Shown here one piece after another: positions 33,331 through 46,900 of a DNA stretch of 64,000 nucleotides. The position numbers and the translations under genes are program-made. How positions within the stretch are numbered: the first letter of the stretch is position 1; the number at the start of each line of letters is the position of its first letter. The notes below the pieces were generated by a model. That model searched no databases and was not told the origin of the DNA. It was given only the letters and a program-made list of their open reading frames with translations. Source of the DNA: Ariolimax columbianus (taxonomy: Eukaryota; Mollusca; Gastropoda; Stylommatophora; Arionidae); the NCBI GenBank assembly GCA_036924085.1, contig JAVGWX010000005.1:100087672-100151671 (forward strand), written 5' to 3'.

Positions 33331-36300
33331 GTATGTCATCATCATCATCATCATCATCAGCTATCTGTGAGGCATATGTCTACAACCAATATACACCAAG
33401 CCAGTCGTTGCAGCTTTCTGCATTGCTTCCTTATTTCCCGTTTTGTCAGTCCTGCTCTCCATTCTACGTGTGTGTTTTGGTCTCTATGTTTTACACTCTC
33501 CCAGGGAATTTCAGAAGAGAAATTACTCATTCTAATTATTTAATTTGGTCTCCTTAAAGTGTGCCATATCTAAGGCCAGTGCCTTAGTATAAACTGGTTT
33601 TCTGAATGTGTGCCTTTTCTAGCGCCAACGTTTTCTCCTCATTTCCAGTAGGAACGTCTTCTCCTAAACTCCAGACGGTTTGAGCTATTTCCATAATGTG
33701 TATCCTACCTAACGCCATCGTCTTCTCGTACCCAGAAGCGGCGTCTTCTCCTAAACTCCAGACGGTTTGAGCTATTTCCATAATGTGTATCCTACCTAAC
33801 ACCATCGTCTTCTCGTACCCAGAAGAGGCATCATCTCATCTCAAGAGAGAATTTGTGTTTTTTGTTGTTGTTGCAAAACTGTATTTCAACCTTTCGATTT
33901 TTCTAATTATTACCCATAAATAATTCATGTTTGGATTCTTCTTCTTCCTCGTTCATCTTCAGACCTCAACTTCAATGACTCTAACGAAGGCAGCAGTCGA
34001 CTCAAGGCTCTGTGCGCTTCCGTAAAGCTTCTCGTGGAAGGACACTGGCTGTTGCCAAATGCTACTGCTTTTTGTCGGTATACAGTGGACATGACTGCAA
34101 AATATGTTCTGCCTTCATGGGGGCTGTGCCGCAGGCACAAAGGTCTGTAGTGCCATATGTGCTACAGGACTCCGAAAGGAAAGCAATAAATAGTAAAATT
34201 TAGTCTTAATCGACCTGTACTTCTACAGGAGCATACGCCTCTGTGCAGGTTCCAGCTCTGATGGAAGCTGGATGTAGTCAAGAGGATGGTTTCCTGCTTA
34301 GTGGACTAGGCTCGAGCAGCTTATTACTTTACTATGGAGAGTGGTTAACGGATGTGCGATTCCATATAAATGAACTAAACACTCGAGCAAAGTAGACCCG
34401 CAGTCTGTTAGGCGCCATCTATGCTGCTCTTAACAAACTCCCTAACCATGTGTTTATTATCTGTATAAGGGCTTCCAGTCCAGACAAGAAACATTTGCCG
34501 TGGCTCTCGTCCTAGTGGGTGTATGCAGCTGGACTGATTTGGGAACATTGCTGCGCTGTTTGATGCTATGGGGAATCAACCCATGATTAGTGGGCTTTAT
34601 ATCAGCTGCCACGATCGAGAAGAGCTGTACTCTGCTCGTGATAGGGCCCTCTCATAAGCCACACATCCAATACAAATTGGCAAGTCAAATTCCACATTTT
34701 GTTCATCTATCACTCTCAGTGCAGCGATCTGTCTGATCTCCTCATGACCCGGCTCATAGAAAAGTCCCGTGCGCGTCTCCCAGGCGTCTGTCCCTGGCCT
34801 ACCTCAATCTCTTCAGACATCCCCATCATTCATAGGTTATTAACTCAAAGGGCTCAGAACACTGGCCTTAATTTTTAGAATAAGATATTCGATATCTGAT
34901 GTTTTCTTAATTATGTTAGTCACCTTCAGGGACACTCCACAGGCACGGTCATCTGTAACTTAGTTAGAGATAGCCGTGCCACAGGGCAGCTTCTAGAGTG
35001 CATCTCTGTCTAAGCTGTCCAATGCTTTTACATAGTTTACGAATCGGACGTTGTTGTTGTTGTTGTTGTTGAATGACCACAATAAGTAGGTTTACTCTTT
35101 TGTGCGTCATAAAACGGACGTTAAGTGGCGAGTTGTCATAGCTTTCCTCACATCATAGGCGTGCTGAAGAAGATGGACCGGGGTCCTCCAGGCGGTTGTG
35201 CTATGTTTGACTTCATCTGCGAGTGGCTCACTACTACAGTGATCACATAGAACCTCGCCTTGTTAGCCAGACTGTTGTCCTCGACAACATCCTGTTTCCA
35301 GGACGACCAACGAGGAGGTCAAGTGAGGGTCTTGACCAGTATATTTCCCCTGACCCTGGCTAACATTCTCTGATCAGTGTGTTTTGCCTGACCGGACGTT
35401 AGCCTCATCGTCTCCTACGAATCGAATATAACGGAATGATTTCCATTGAACACTTTGAGTATATTATTCTCAGTGTAGCTATCCAGTATGCATATGACCT
35501 ATTCTCAGTGTAGGTATCCAGTATGCATATGACCTATTCTCAGTGTAGCTATCCAGTATGCATATGACCTATTCTCAGTGTAGCTATCCAGTATGCATAT
35601 GACATATTCTCAGTGTAGCTATCCAGTATGCATATGACCTATTCTCAGTGTAGCTATCCAGTATACATATGACCTATTCTCAGTGTAGCTATCCAGTATG
35701 CATATGACCTATTCTCAGTGTAGCTATCCAGTATGCATATGACCTATTTTGTCGAAAACAGCAAATAAAAACCAAGCTGTCCTTCTCTCCATTGTTTGTA
35801 TAAAGACCTTTGTTAATCTCGATAGTATGATCTTGTTCAGAATTTTCAGTGATACTGACAATAAAATTATTTCTCTATAGTATGTATACTGTTGCAGATC
35901 TCTCTTCTTTGATAACCTGGCTATATAGACTTCCGTCCAATCGGCATTTCTTCTTTTTCTTGTTTTTCTTGAACTTAACCAAGCAATTAGAATAACACAT
36001 CTGCTAAAGTGTCATTGTGTGTAACACATCTGCTAAAGTGTCAATTTGTAAAAGTGTCAATTTGTATAACACATCTGTTAAAGCTTCAATTTGTATAACA
36101 CCTCTGTTAAAGTGTCAATTTGTATAACACAAAAGTTAAAGTGCTAATGTGTATAGGGCATCTGTTAAAGTGTCAATTTGTATAACACCTCTGTGAAACT
36201 GTCAATATCTATGTTGTAATTGCTTGAGCTGAGATACCAGTCTGTGCCAGGGGCTTTATTATCTCTAATGAGCATGATGGCTTTCTCCAGATCTTTTTAC

Positions 36301-39300
36301 CCGCGGATAAATTGCGGTTTCATTTATGTTGACTGAATGTCTTGGGGATCGTTTTGAAGCTGGTCTTTGTACACGTTATTGGAAACATTCTGTCCCTTTT
36401 TGTTGATAATATTTCTATTCTTATCTCTAACAAAAATCTTTTACTTGATAATATGTTCCTGTTCATTTCTTTTTGCTGTTGTGCAGGTCTATCATATTTC
36501 AATTTGCTGCCTCTCTTGCCCGGTCATAAATATTTTTTCTCGTGTCTTTTGTGTTGCTTTTTTTTTTTTTTACTTCTTTGTTGGTTTCTGTGAATATTTT
36601 CCGAGTCTCGGCTCTAGCATTTCTGGTTTTGGTTATGTTCTAATCTGCCTCCTTGTTTCGATGTTTGGTTATGTTCTAATCTGCCTCCTTGTTTTGATGT
36701 TTGGTCATGTTCTAATCTGCCTCCTTGCTTCAATGTTTGGTCATGTTCTAACCTGCCTCCTTGTTTCGATATTTGGTTATGTTCTAATCTGCCTCCTTGC
36801 TTCAATGTTTGGTCATGTTCTAATCTGCCTCCTTGCTTCAATGTTTGGTCATGTTCTAATCTGCCTCATTGTTTCAATATTTGGTCATGTTCTAACCTGC
36901 CTCCTTGTTTCGATATTTGGTTATGTTCTAATCTGCCTCCTTGCTTCAATGTTTGGTCATGTTCTAATCTGCCTCCTTGTTTCGATATTTGGTCATGTTC
37001 TAATCTGCCTCCTTGTTTCGATGTTTGGTTATGTTCTAATCTGCCTCCTTGTTTCGATGTTTGGTTATGTTCTAATCTGCCTCCTTGCTTCAATATTTGG
37101 TCATGTTCTAATCTGCCTCCTTGTTTCGATGTTTGGTTATGTTCTAATCTGCCTCCTTGTTTCGATGTTTGGTCATGTTCTAATCTGCCTCCTTGTTTCG
37201 ATGTTTGGTTATGTTCTAATCTGCCTCCTTGTTTCGATGTTTGGTCATGTTCTAATCTGCCTCCTTGTTTCGATGTTTGGTTATGTTCTAATCTGCCTCC
37301 TTGTTTCGATGTTTGGTCATGTTCTAATCTGCCTCCTTGTTTCGATATTTGGTCATGTTCTAACCTGCCTCCTTGTTTCGATGTTTCCGTTATCTTAGTT
37401 ACATCTTCTGTTGTTATCCATGTTTCGTTTTGGTGTGCTCTTTTGCCCAGAACACTTTCACAACTAAGTCCATATATTGTATGTGTTGACAGTGCTGTTC
37501 TGTGTCCTCAGTTTCTTCTAGTTGTAAACACATGAAACCTATTTAATATCGTGACTTTATTTGTATCTTGTTTGGCCTTGTTTCCGAGGAATCCCACAAT
37601 AAACTGGTGGCCGTGGTTAGATGACGAAAACTATCACATCATCAGTGATGTAGATACTTTGCTGCTTTCTCTGTATCTCGTTATTAACCCTCTTGTCAAA
37701 GAACCTTCTTCTGTCTTGGGCGGCCGAGTTGTACCTTGGACGGCCAAGTTGTATCTTGGACGGCCGAGTTTATCTTGGACGGCCGAGTTTATCTTGGACG
37801 GCTGAGTTGTACCTTGGACGGCCGAGCTTATCTTGGACGGCCGAAATGTATATTTAGTTGACATGTCCATATTTGTTTAAGTTGCTGTGGCTTAAGATTT
37901 GTACAGGATGAGGCTAACAGCCACATGTCCAATCCCTCTTAGTCGCCACTTACAAAATGCTAGGTAGGTTTACAGTGCTACTATTCTTTGCTACCCGTTC
38001 GGACCCAGCACCATTTGGGCAAAATGCAATTGGTTCATTATTGATCCAGCGGCTTGTGAGCTGTTGTTTAGTTCCTTACAAAGTGTTCCATTTGAATGGC
38101 CTCGGAGGAAGAAGCTCTTTCCTAATTAGCACTGGCAAGAGCTGGATATTAAAAGTAATGGCGCTCATAGGAATGTGTGCACAGCCGGTACTCTGGAGTA
38201 TGTTCTGGTTGAATTCTGTTCAAGTGACTGTTAAGTTATATGTTTTTTAGTGCGAAGTCGGAATATAGTGCGTTGATCTATCTTTTTCGTGAGGTTTATG
38301 TCTTTGAGACGACCATATGTTTGTAGATTTCTCTCCCAGTATTCCCCATTGCTCATCTATTCTGCCAAACCTTTTTATTCGCATTCATCAGTAGTTGTTT
38401 GACTGTATGTAGGGTTGTTGGTGTATGCTGTTGTTCTTGACTTGATCTCTTCTTAGTAGTCTGTTTACTTTGTCATCGCCATGTGTATATTAGTGACAGT
38501 GATTTATTGTATACCTACTCTGACTTCACCGGATATAATAAGTTGGTTGGCATTTAGTTATATTTGAGTAAGTTCAGGCTTACAATTGTCACCATCTTCT
38601 AGAGCTTGCATGGCAGATAATAAGTCTGTAAAGATTATGGTGCTTTAAGATTAAGATGTGCATCAAATACAGTCTTCAAGTGGTACTATAGAGCTACTCC
38701 AGTGCTGTTATACTCCCGGATACTCTATGCAGACTGCATATCCCGCTTTAATGGTCTTTGATCATTCTTTTGCTCACCTCGTGAACTTCACTAGCAGTCA
38801 TGTCTCTTCACATTTCAAGGGGTTCCACATTCACCTGAATTTCACATACATCAGTGGGTGTTGACCTCATTGCTTCAGTACAAATGCGCAGGGCATTTCT
38901 GCACTCTGTCCAGGGTCTCTCCACGAGTCCGTGCGCCTGTTGTCAGGAGTGCTTGACTGTGTTCTAAAACAGAACGTATATATCCAAGATACAAGTCTCT
39001 CAAAGTGTCATTGTCTTATCACCATGCTGTGCAAGCGCGCCTCTTCAATAACTGTAGCAGCCTCGCCTTTTAATTGGTGTTGAATGGGTGTGTGTCTCTT
39101 TGTTTGGTGTTGAATGGGTGTATGTCTCTTTGTTTGGTGTTGAATGGGTGTATGTCTCTTCTTTTGGTGTTGAATGGGTGTATGTCTCTTTGTTTGGTTT
39201 GAATTGGTGTATGTCTATTTGTGTGTATTGAATTGATGTATGTCTATTTGTGTGTATTGAATTGATGCATGTCTCTTTGATATTGAATTGATGTTTGTCT

Positions 39301-40927
39301 CTTTGTTTGGTGTTGAATTAATGTATGTTTCTTTGTCTGGCTTGTTGTAGCCACTGACAGAATGCGGCGGACAGCACGTGTGTACCACTCTGATGAGGTA
39401 CAAGGACGGCACCACCGTTAACGAAGGTACGAAGCTGATAGTAGTGGTGACTGTAGTAGTGGTAACGATTGTGGTGGTATTGATGCTGATGGTAATTGTG
39501 GTGATGATAATTGTGAATATGGTGGCGATAATGGTGGTGATCATGGTGGTGATCATGGTGGTGATTATAAAGGTGGTGGTAGCTGTAGGTCTTAGTAGTG
39601 GTGGTAACAATAGCGGCTTGTCTAGGATAGTGATGGTAGTGGTAATAGTTGTAGTGGTGGTGTGTCTTGGTAGTTGTGATAGCAGTAGTAGCTTGTCTAT
39701 GATAGTGATGGTAGTGCTGAGGCCAAGGCTCAGCTTAACCTTCCCAATAAAACCATTTGAATTTCTGTATAATATATCGGCTAGTGTTTTTAGAGATATC
39801 TTTTGAACATAGAAAGCTACTCAACTCTCGGCTGGGGTTTGACCTGTGTGTAATGGGATGAGTTGAGGAGTCTTCTACCCTAGACATGTTAAGAGCCCAT
39901 TTGTTGTTGCATCTCATGATGATGCTCTCAGTGTGGCAGGTAGTAGTTTTCACTTGACCCTTACCTTGGCACTCAAGTATACCATTGCGTAAACTTTACA
40001 ATAATGTCCCGAACGGACAATGCCATCGAAGATGAAGTGTTAGAGTCTTCATTATACGAGGTGTCCCCTTTTGTGTGAGGTTAAGTGACAAGTTTGCCTG
40101 ATCGCTATCTTATGTTCTCTTAACTGAAAAATAGCTACAGATTTACAACTTGCAGACTTGATCTTGTCGGTGCCAAGGGGCTAACCCTGTACAGTTGTTA
40201 CTAGAAGCAAATGGTGATTACAAACTAAGTAAAATCATGACAACCACGTCTAGGAGACGTCCCACGCCTCTCTTCTGTTTGTTTTCTCCTCAGGTCAGTA
40301 CTGTGAGTGTCGAGAGGGAGGTAGCGCGTGCTCCAAGGAGTGGGACGGAAGTGACGAGACGAGGCTGACTTGGCAGCACTACGAGCGAGGTCAGTCTCGT
40401 GGCAACCAATCACTCCACAGCGTGTTGTTGTCCTTATCATTACGTGTTCCACATTGTTAAGGTCCGCAGGGATTTTGTTCCCTTACAGGAAATTGAGAGG
40501 GATTTATGAGGCAGGAGGATTTATAGGGCTGGAATCCCCCGGGAGGGGGGAAGGGCGATCCATAGGGTTCTCCGGGAGGGAAAGGAGGATTTACAGGGCT
40601 GGTGATCGTCGAAAGGGGGCAGGGAGATTTATTAGTCTGGGTTCCTACGAAATGGGGAAAAGCAATGAGAGGGCTGGGGAATATAAGTCGACGGGCTAGC
40701 AATCGTCGCAGCGTGTGCAGGTTAGCCTTTTGTTTCGAATGCGGTTAAAGAAAATCTGGGACCTTACACGCGTCAAAGCGATGTTCTTCCGGTTGGACGC
40801 TCTTCGCGTGTTCACCCAATCCTCTCTTCTCTTCTAAATAAATATCCACTAGCTAAAAGTGGGTGAAAAATTGATAAGAAGGGTGGGGGGAGGGGGTAGA
40901 GGATGATAAATACTGTGACATGTAGGA

Positions 40928-40969
<42 letters not shown>

Positions 40970-43900
40970 TGTGTGTGTAAGGTAAGAGGAGAGATAGAGT
41001 GAACGATACGGTGAGAGGTATGGTCAGAGGTAGGGTGAGAGGTAGGATGAGAGATATGGTCAGAGGTAGGGTGGGAGGTAGAGTGAGATGAATGATGAGA
41101 AGTACAGCGAGAGGTAGGGTGAGAGGTGGTATAAAAGGTAGGGGAGAGGTGGAGTGAGAGGTAGGGTGAGAGGTGGAGTGAAAGGTAGGGGAGAGGTGGA
41201 GTGAGAGGTGGAGTGAAAGGTAGGGGAGAGGTGGAGTGAGAGGTAGGGTGAGAAGTGGTATAAAAGGTAGGGGAGAGGTGGAGTGAGAGACAAGGTGGAA
41301 TTTAGGGTGAGAGGTAGGGTGAGATACAAGGTGGAATTTAGGGTGAGAAGTAGAATGAGAGGTAGGGTGAGAGACAACGTAGGAGGTAGGGTGAGAGACA
41401 GGGTGGAATTTAGGGTGAGAGGTAGGGTGAGAGACAACGTAGGAGGTAGGGCGAGAGACAGGGTGGAATTTAAGGTGAGAGACAAAGTGAGAGGTAGGGT
41501 GACAAAGTGAGAGGTAGGGTGACAAAGTGAGAGGTAGGGTGACAAAGTGAGAGGTAGGGTGACAAAGTGAGAGGTAGGGTGACAAAGTGAGATATAGGGT
41601 GACAAAGTGAGAGGTAGGGTGACAAAGTGAGAGGTAGGGTGACATAGTGAGAGGTAGGGTGACATAGTGAGAGGTAGGGTGAGATGTATGGTGACATGGT
41701 ATACAAAAGAGATACACGATTGGTTTCTTTATACAAGCTAAACAAAAGTCTACCGGAGTTAAAAAACGAATTCCTGTTGTTTTTTTTCCAACCGAGAAAA
41801 GTTTTTATTCCAACCGAGAAAAGTTTTTATTCCATATGCCTTGATAAGATATGCATGGAACTTAATTCAAGTTAATTTTTGTTAGTTATTACATTGTTAA
41901 CAAAGACAGTATGAATTCTCGTAGAGGTGTTAAGAATTTATAAAGCAGTCGACGAGGCACGATCAACATCCTGTATGCATGATGTAAACGTGTGGGAAGA
42001 TGGAGAGCATGACAATCCTGACAGCGACAGCACGGTAATGAAGTTGAAATCTTCATTTTGTCATCGATGATAGTGATGATGACGATTATGCCCCGCCCCC
42101 TTTGAAGAAGACAGTAGCTTTTTATTGTGATTATGAAATATAAAAAAAAATATATATTTAAATTAACAATGATAGATGATAATAAATGTAGACGATAAAA
42201 TTAGTATGTAGTACTCAGATTTGAATTATGCATTCAATGTGCTAAAAAGCTAGATTATATAACACGAGATGTGCGCACATTTGCAATGCCAGGAATATTA
42301 ATTCATTTGAGATGGAAATATGTGTAGTTTTTCCTCAATTTTTGAAGGCGCGCACTGTCGTTACATTCATATCCTGCGTATGAAAATTGTTAAGTTAAGT
42401 TAAATAATGCATCTTATAATCAATGTCGTCTTACAAACACCTTCAAAAGAAAGTTGTCTGCCGACAATTGAACCAGACTTCACGTGACATTGTCATTGCC
42501 TAGCGCATTTGCAAATATAGTAGTAGAACTTCCCGTCTTGTAATATTATCACATCATTTAAGTTCCGTTCGTTTCGATCCATCATTGACTTTCAAAGCGT
42601 TGCCAACAAGACTACACTACAAATGCCGTATTGAAAAGTAAGCTATTGTGCATGCAGAATAACTCGGAAATATGGAACGACAGTGGACAAATTTGACATG
42701 AGTGAATGCATGCATTATAATGGTTCAGCTAGTTAGACTTAGAATATTTCCGAAAATCTCAGCAGCGAAATACGCCGAAAAAATCGATATAGCAATAAAG
42801 GAGGCATGCAGGATAGGATTGTGTCAGGATGCCTACAACCCAACCCCACTGCTAAAATATGCCCTATAATTTGCATTACTCCATCTGTCGTAAGAAGAAG
42901 TGCTGAAAATTGAACGAGAAAAACGACCCTAGACACCCAATGTTTGGGCACCATGAGCAGATCAAAAGGCTTAAATCCATAGTAAATAAAATTTAAAAAA
43001 GCCAATACAGTCAAGCCCTCAGAGGTCGCACTGAATTATGGCCCGAAATGATACATGGCCCGCGGAGGAACCAGCCCCTGGACACCCTACTCACTTTGGG
43101 CGACAATAAATTGACCGAACTGGCGTATCCCGTTGTAAGAAAAACATGAAGATATGGGGTCTCAGGCGATGATACATGTGACTGCGGAGCGATACAAGAT
43201 CCAGGTCATCTGATGAGTTGTCCCAACCTTCCGGATACATATGACGAGTGCAACGTACACAAGGCGAACGACAGGGCAATTCATGTCGATGAATACTGGA
43301 TGAACGTCATATGACGAGGTGCTTGGGCACGGAAAGTAAGTAAGTATTGGTTCAGCAACAGCAGAATCGAATTCTGAATGTGAAGACGACTTGCATACTG
43401 ATTCAGAAGGAAGTGATACACACCACATCATCTAATAACAAATGTGTTCTTTGTAAATGAATTGATATTATACGTTTGTGCGGTAATTCTTAGAGTCGCA
43501 ACATTTAATTGTTTGTGTTCGTGGTACTGAAACTAGAGAGTTAGTTTTAGAATCAAAGGCGTCTTTGAATTGAAGAAATGTTCTAGTATTTTGTGGGTTT
43601 GAAAGAAAGCGCTAGAAACAATGCTAAAAGTAGTAAAAGAAAGCTCTAGAAACAAACCCCAAAGTGTGACACGTGAATAAAAGAAAACCATTTAAACAAT
43701 ACCCAAAATATTTTACAGCAATAATCTATTTTACTGTGCTCACAGCCCATTGGACGGTCCAGTACAGGTTCTGTACTCCGGTTTTCCAGGAGAAGAACAT
43801 CTGTCGTCCCGGGGAGATGGCGGCCATTGTGGAGACAGATGTCAAAAAGTGGGAGCCCTATGTCAGTAACCCTCGCTGCGTGTGTGAAAGTGACGTCTCT

Positions 43901-46900
43901 TTCAAGATTATGGGATGGAAGAAAGAGGGCGCAGTCTGGAAGTATTTCTACCAATGTGAAAAGGTGTGTACCATCTGTGCGTGTGATAGAAACGTACCAT
44001 CGTTATACACACGTTCAGAAATCAGTTGAATATGTCTAAATAAAGTAGTGTCAGCATGAGGTCAGACTGGGGCTATTGGTCAGGCTGGGGCTATTGGTCA
44101 GGATGGGGCTATTGGTCAGACTGGGGCTATTGGTCAGCATGAGGTTATTGGTCAGGCTGGGGCTATTGGTCAGCATGAGGTTATTGGTCAGGCTGGGGCT
44201 ATTGGTCAGGCTGGGGTTATTGGTCAGGCTGCGGCTATTGGTCAGGCTGGGGCTATTGGTCAGCATGAGGTTATTGGTCAGGCTGGGGTTATTGGTCAGG
44301 CTGGGGTTATTGGTCGGCATGAGGTTATTGGTAAGCATGAGGTTTTTGGTCTGTCTGGGGTTATTGGTCATTCCAAGGATTTTCCTCAGGCTGGTGTTCT
44401 TGGTCAGTTTTAGGTTATTGGTCGATCTGAGGTTATTGGCCAGTCTGAGGCTATTGGTCAATCTATCACTTTAACTAGCACTCACTTCAATAAACTAGAT
44501 ACACTATTTCAAAACAATAATCAAATTCTTTATTACAACACATGACAATTTCTCTTCACTCTTCTACCACACAGCTTACTACCACTCATACGTAATGGCT
44601 TTATATGATTTAAACAAACTACAGCTAATTTTATAACTATTGTCACGTCTACCCTCCGAATTTTGCCTGCGGTAAATACTCATATATATGTATATATATT
44701 GAATCTTTCGTGTGTTGACACTGATGGTAGATTCGTAGTGTCTAACCCAGGTGGCCGTCGTTAGCTCCGTTCTCTTTGACGACTGTAGATCAACGTGGTT
44801 CTTGTAGAATGACTGTAGCTCAATGTGGTTCTTGTAGAATGACTGTAGATCAACGTGGTTCTTGTAGAATGACTGTAGATCAACGTTGTTCTTGTAGAAT
44901 GATCGGAGATCAACGTTGTTCTTGTAGAATGACTGTAGATCAACGTTGTTCTTGTAGAATGATCGGAGATCAATGTGGTTCTTGTAGAATCACCGTAGAT
45001 CGACGTGGTTCTTGTAGAATGACCGTAGATCAACGTGGTTCTTGTAGAATGGCCGTAGATCAATGTGGTTCTTGTAGAACGACTAGATCAACGCGGTTCT
45101 TGTAGAATGACTGGACTCATACAGCGTGGTGGTTGTCAAATCTAAGATGGCTACTGCGCCTCATGACTTTCGTTCGCGACAAATATTCTGACGAAATTCT
45201 AACTCGATTTTTACTACTTAAACTACGCGATCTATTTACTTGAAGAAACTTATAGTTACGCTTTTTCTGTAAACTAAGGAGGCTTTGTGTTTGAGGGCCA
45301 ACTCTAACTTCGTCTCTGTTTCCGAAAATACTATTCACGGGTCTCTCTCTGTGCTAAAGGACTGCTTCTCGCTCTCTACTCTAACTGCCTGCTTTTCTTT
45401 CCATCTCAGTTTTCGTAACCCACTGACCTAATTTTCTTGCACCAGCACTTTCTTTCAAGATGGCGTCGTTTTCCTCGTTACGATTGGACCATCCGTACTT
45501 TTCCATGCTTCTTCTCTTCCTTTTGTCGTATCTTAAATTATTCTGCGCACGGTCGGCGGCGTTCGATGGCGTTGTGTGCGGTCAGGTTCTGGGGAAACTT
45601 ATGTCTCCATTTTTGTTTCGTATTTTAAAAACGTACAATTTTATTGCCGGGTAAATCTGACCGCAGAATAGGAAAACTGACTAATATGAGACATGATTTG
45701 TCTTGCAAGACCAAATATGCCCCACAGTCTGCGGTTATTGGTCAGTCTTAGGTTATTGGTAAGTCTGTGGTTATTAGTCAGTTTACGGTTATTGGTCACT
45801 CTGAGGTTATTAATCAGCCTGTGGTTATTGATCAGCCTGCGGTTATTGGTCAGTATATGGTTATTGATCAGCCTGCAGTTATTCATCAGCCTGCAATTAT
45901 TGATCAGCCTGCAGTTATTGATCAGCCTGCGGTTATTGATCAGCCTGCGGTTATTGATCAGCCTGCGGTTATTGGTCACTCTGAGGTAATTGGTCAGTCT
46001 GTGATTATTGGTCAGTATATGGTTATTGATCAGCCTGCGGTTATTGAAGCTGGAATAAAATCATCTGGCATTATCTCCGGAACTACAATTGTAGCTCAAG
46101 CAGAAATCGATTATCAATCATAATACTCAAAAACATAGATTTATATTTGCAATAAAAGATTAACTAAATACTCTAATTTTTAGAAATTAAATTCTATTGC
46201 GCACATAAAAAAAGACATCTGTTGGTGTAGGTCTACAGTCTGGATTTGAGACCCTTAGCTACATGTGATGGAGACATCTGTTGATGAAAATCTACTGGCT
46301 AAATTTGGCTGACCAGCGTAATACATTACAATGGTCCGTCAATTCCATGACTGCATGATGGCACAGGTCCAGAACAAGGAAGAGTTGTCTGTATCAGTAA
46401 CAAATGGCGTGAATTAGGGCCGTGTTCTTGCACCCACACTGCAGCTCTGCTGAGGCTGTGGAAAATGACTGCTACGGGTGACCACAAGATGTGCGGGGTT
46501 GGGAGGAGGGACGCTCTTCAATGGTACCTACAATCCATCACTAACGTGTCAGGTGCTACCATCCTAGTTACATGTAATGGAGATATGTGTTTGGTGAATG
46601 TCTACAGAGCTCCAAATTAAGTGAAGAGAGATTGAAACCAAGATATCGTTATGAAACTAAATGTTAATGTTTCAACTGCTGTTCCGTCATTTGTTCACGT
46701 TTTTACATCCTGGTTATATGATGATGAAACTTTGTTGTATCTTTTTTTTGGGTGATATTTACGATGATTTACAGTGTTTTGCTCACATTGATCTGCAACC
46801 CTGCCTTTGCTGCTTCAAATGATAATCTGCCTATCTTTTCCCATGTCTTGCTGCTTTATCAATGGCAGACATATCATCTGCTAAACCAAGGTCTTCTAAT

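Larger units (their letters stand above)
34890..37560 (-). mobile_element. non-LTR relic interrupted by a SINE and three minisatellites
   Basis: Read on the - strand from right to left: 37560-37391 gives VLGKRAHQNETWITTEDVTK (linker). 36500-36310 gives KEMNRNILSSKRFLLEIR. 36300-36220 gives KDLEKAIMLIRDNKAPGTD (pre-RT linker with the NKAPG motif). 35930-35770 gives EIILLSVSLKILNKIILSRL and ERRTAWF (RT start). 35040-34900 gives FVNYVKALDSLDRDAL (motif A). The order is that of a single RTE/L1-like element. It is separated by a 36-bp array, a 29-bp array, a 35-bp array and SINE-B copy 2. Decayed. Confidence 0.65.

Noticed and set aside
36367..37398. Possible membrane protein of 343 residues
   Set aside because: The body is a 36-bp minisatellite inside an intron and a transposon relic; both strands are open, and the N-terminal part is T-rich sequence without splice or start context.
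40812..41717. Possible 301-residue Ser/His/Pro-rich secreted protein on the - strand
   Set aside because: It spans a purine-rich 20-bp array in intron 3 of the other gene; three overlapping frames are equally open.
44463..45725. Solo LTR
   Set aside because: No TG...CA ends or 5-base target duplication could be fixed at the boundaries; left as an unclassified insertion.
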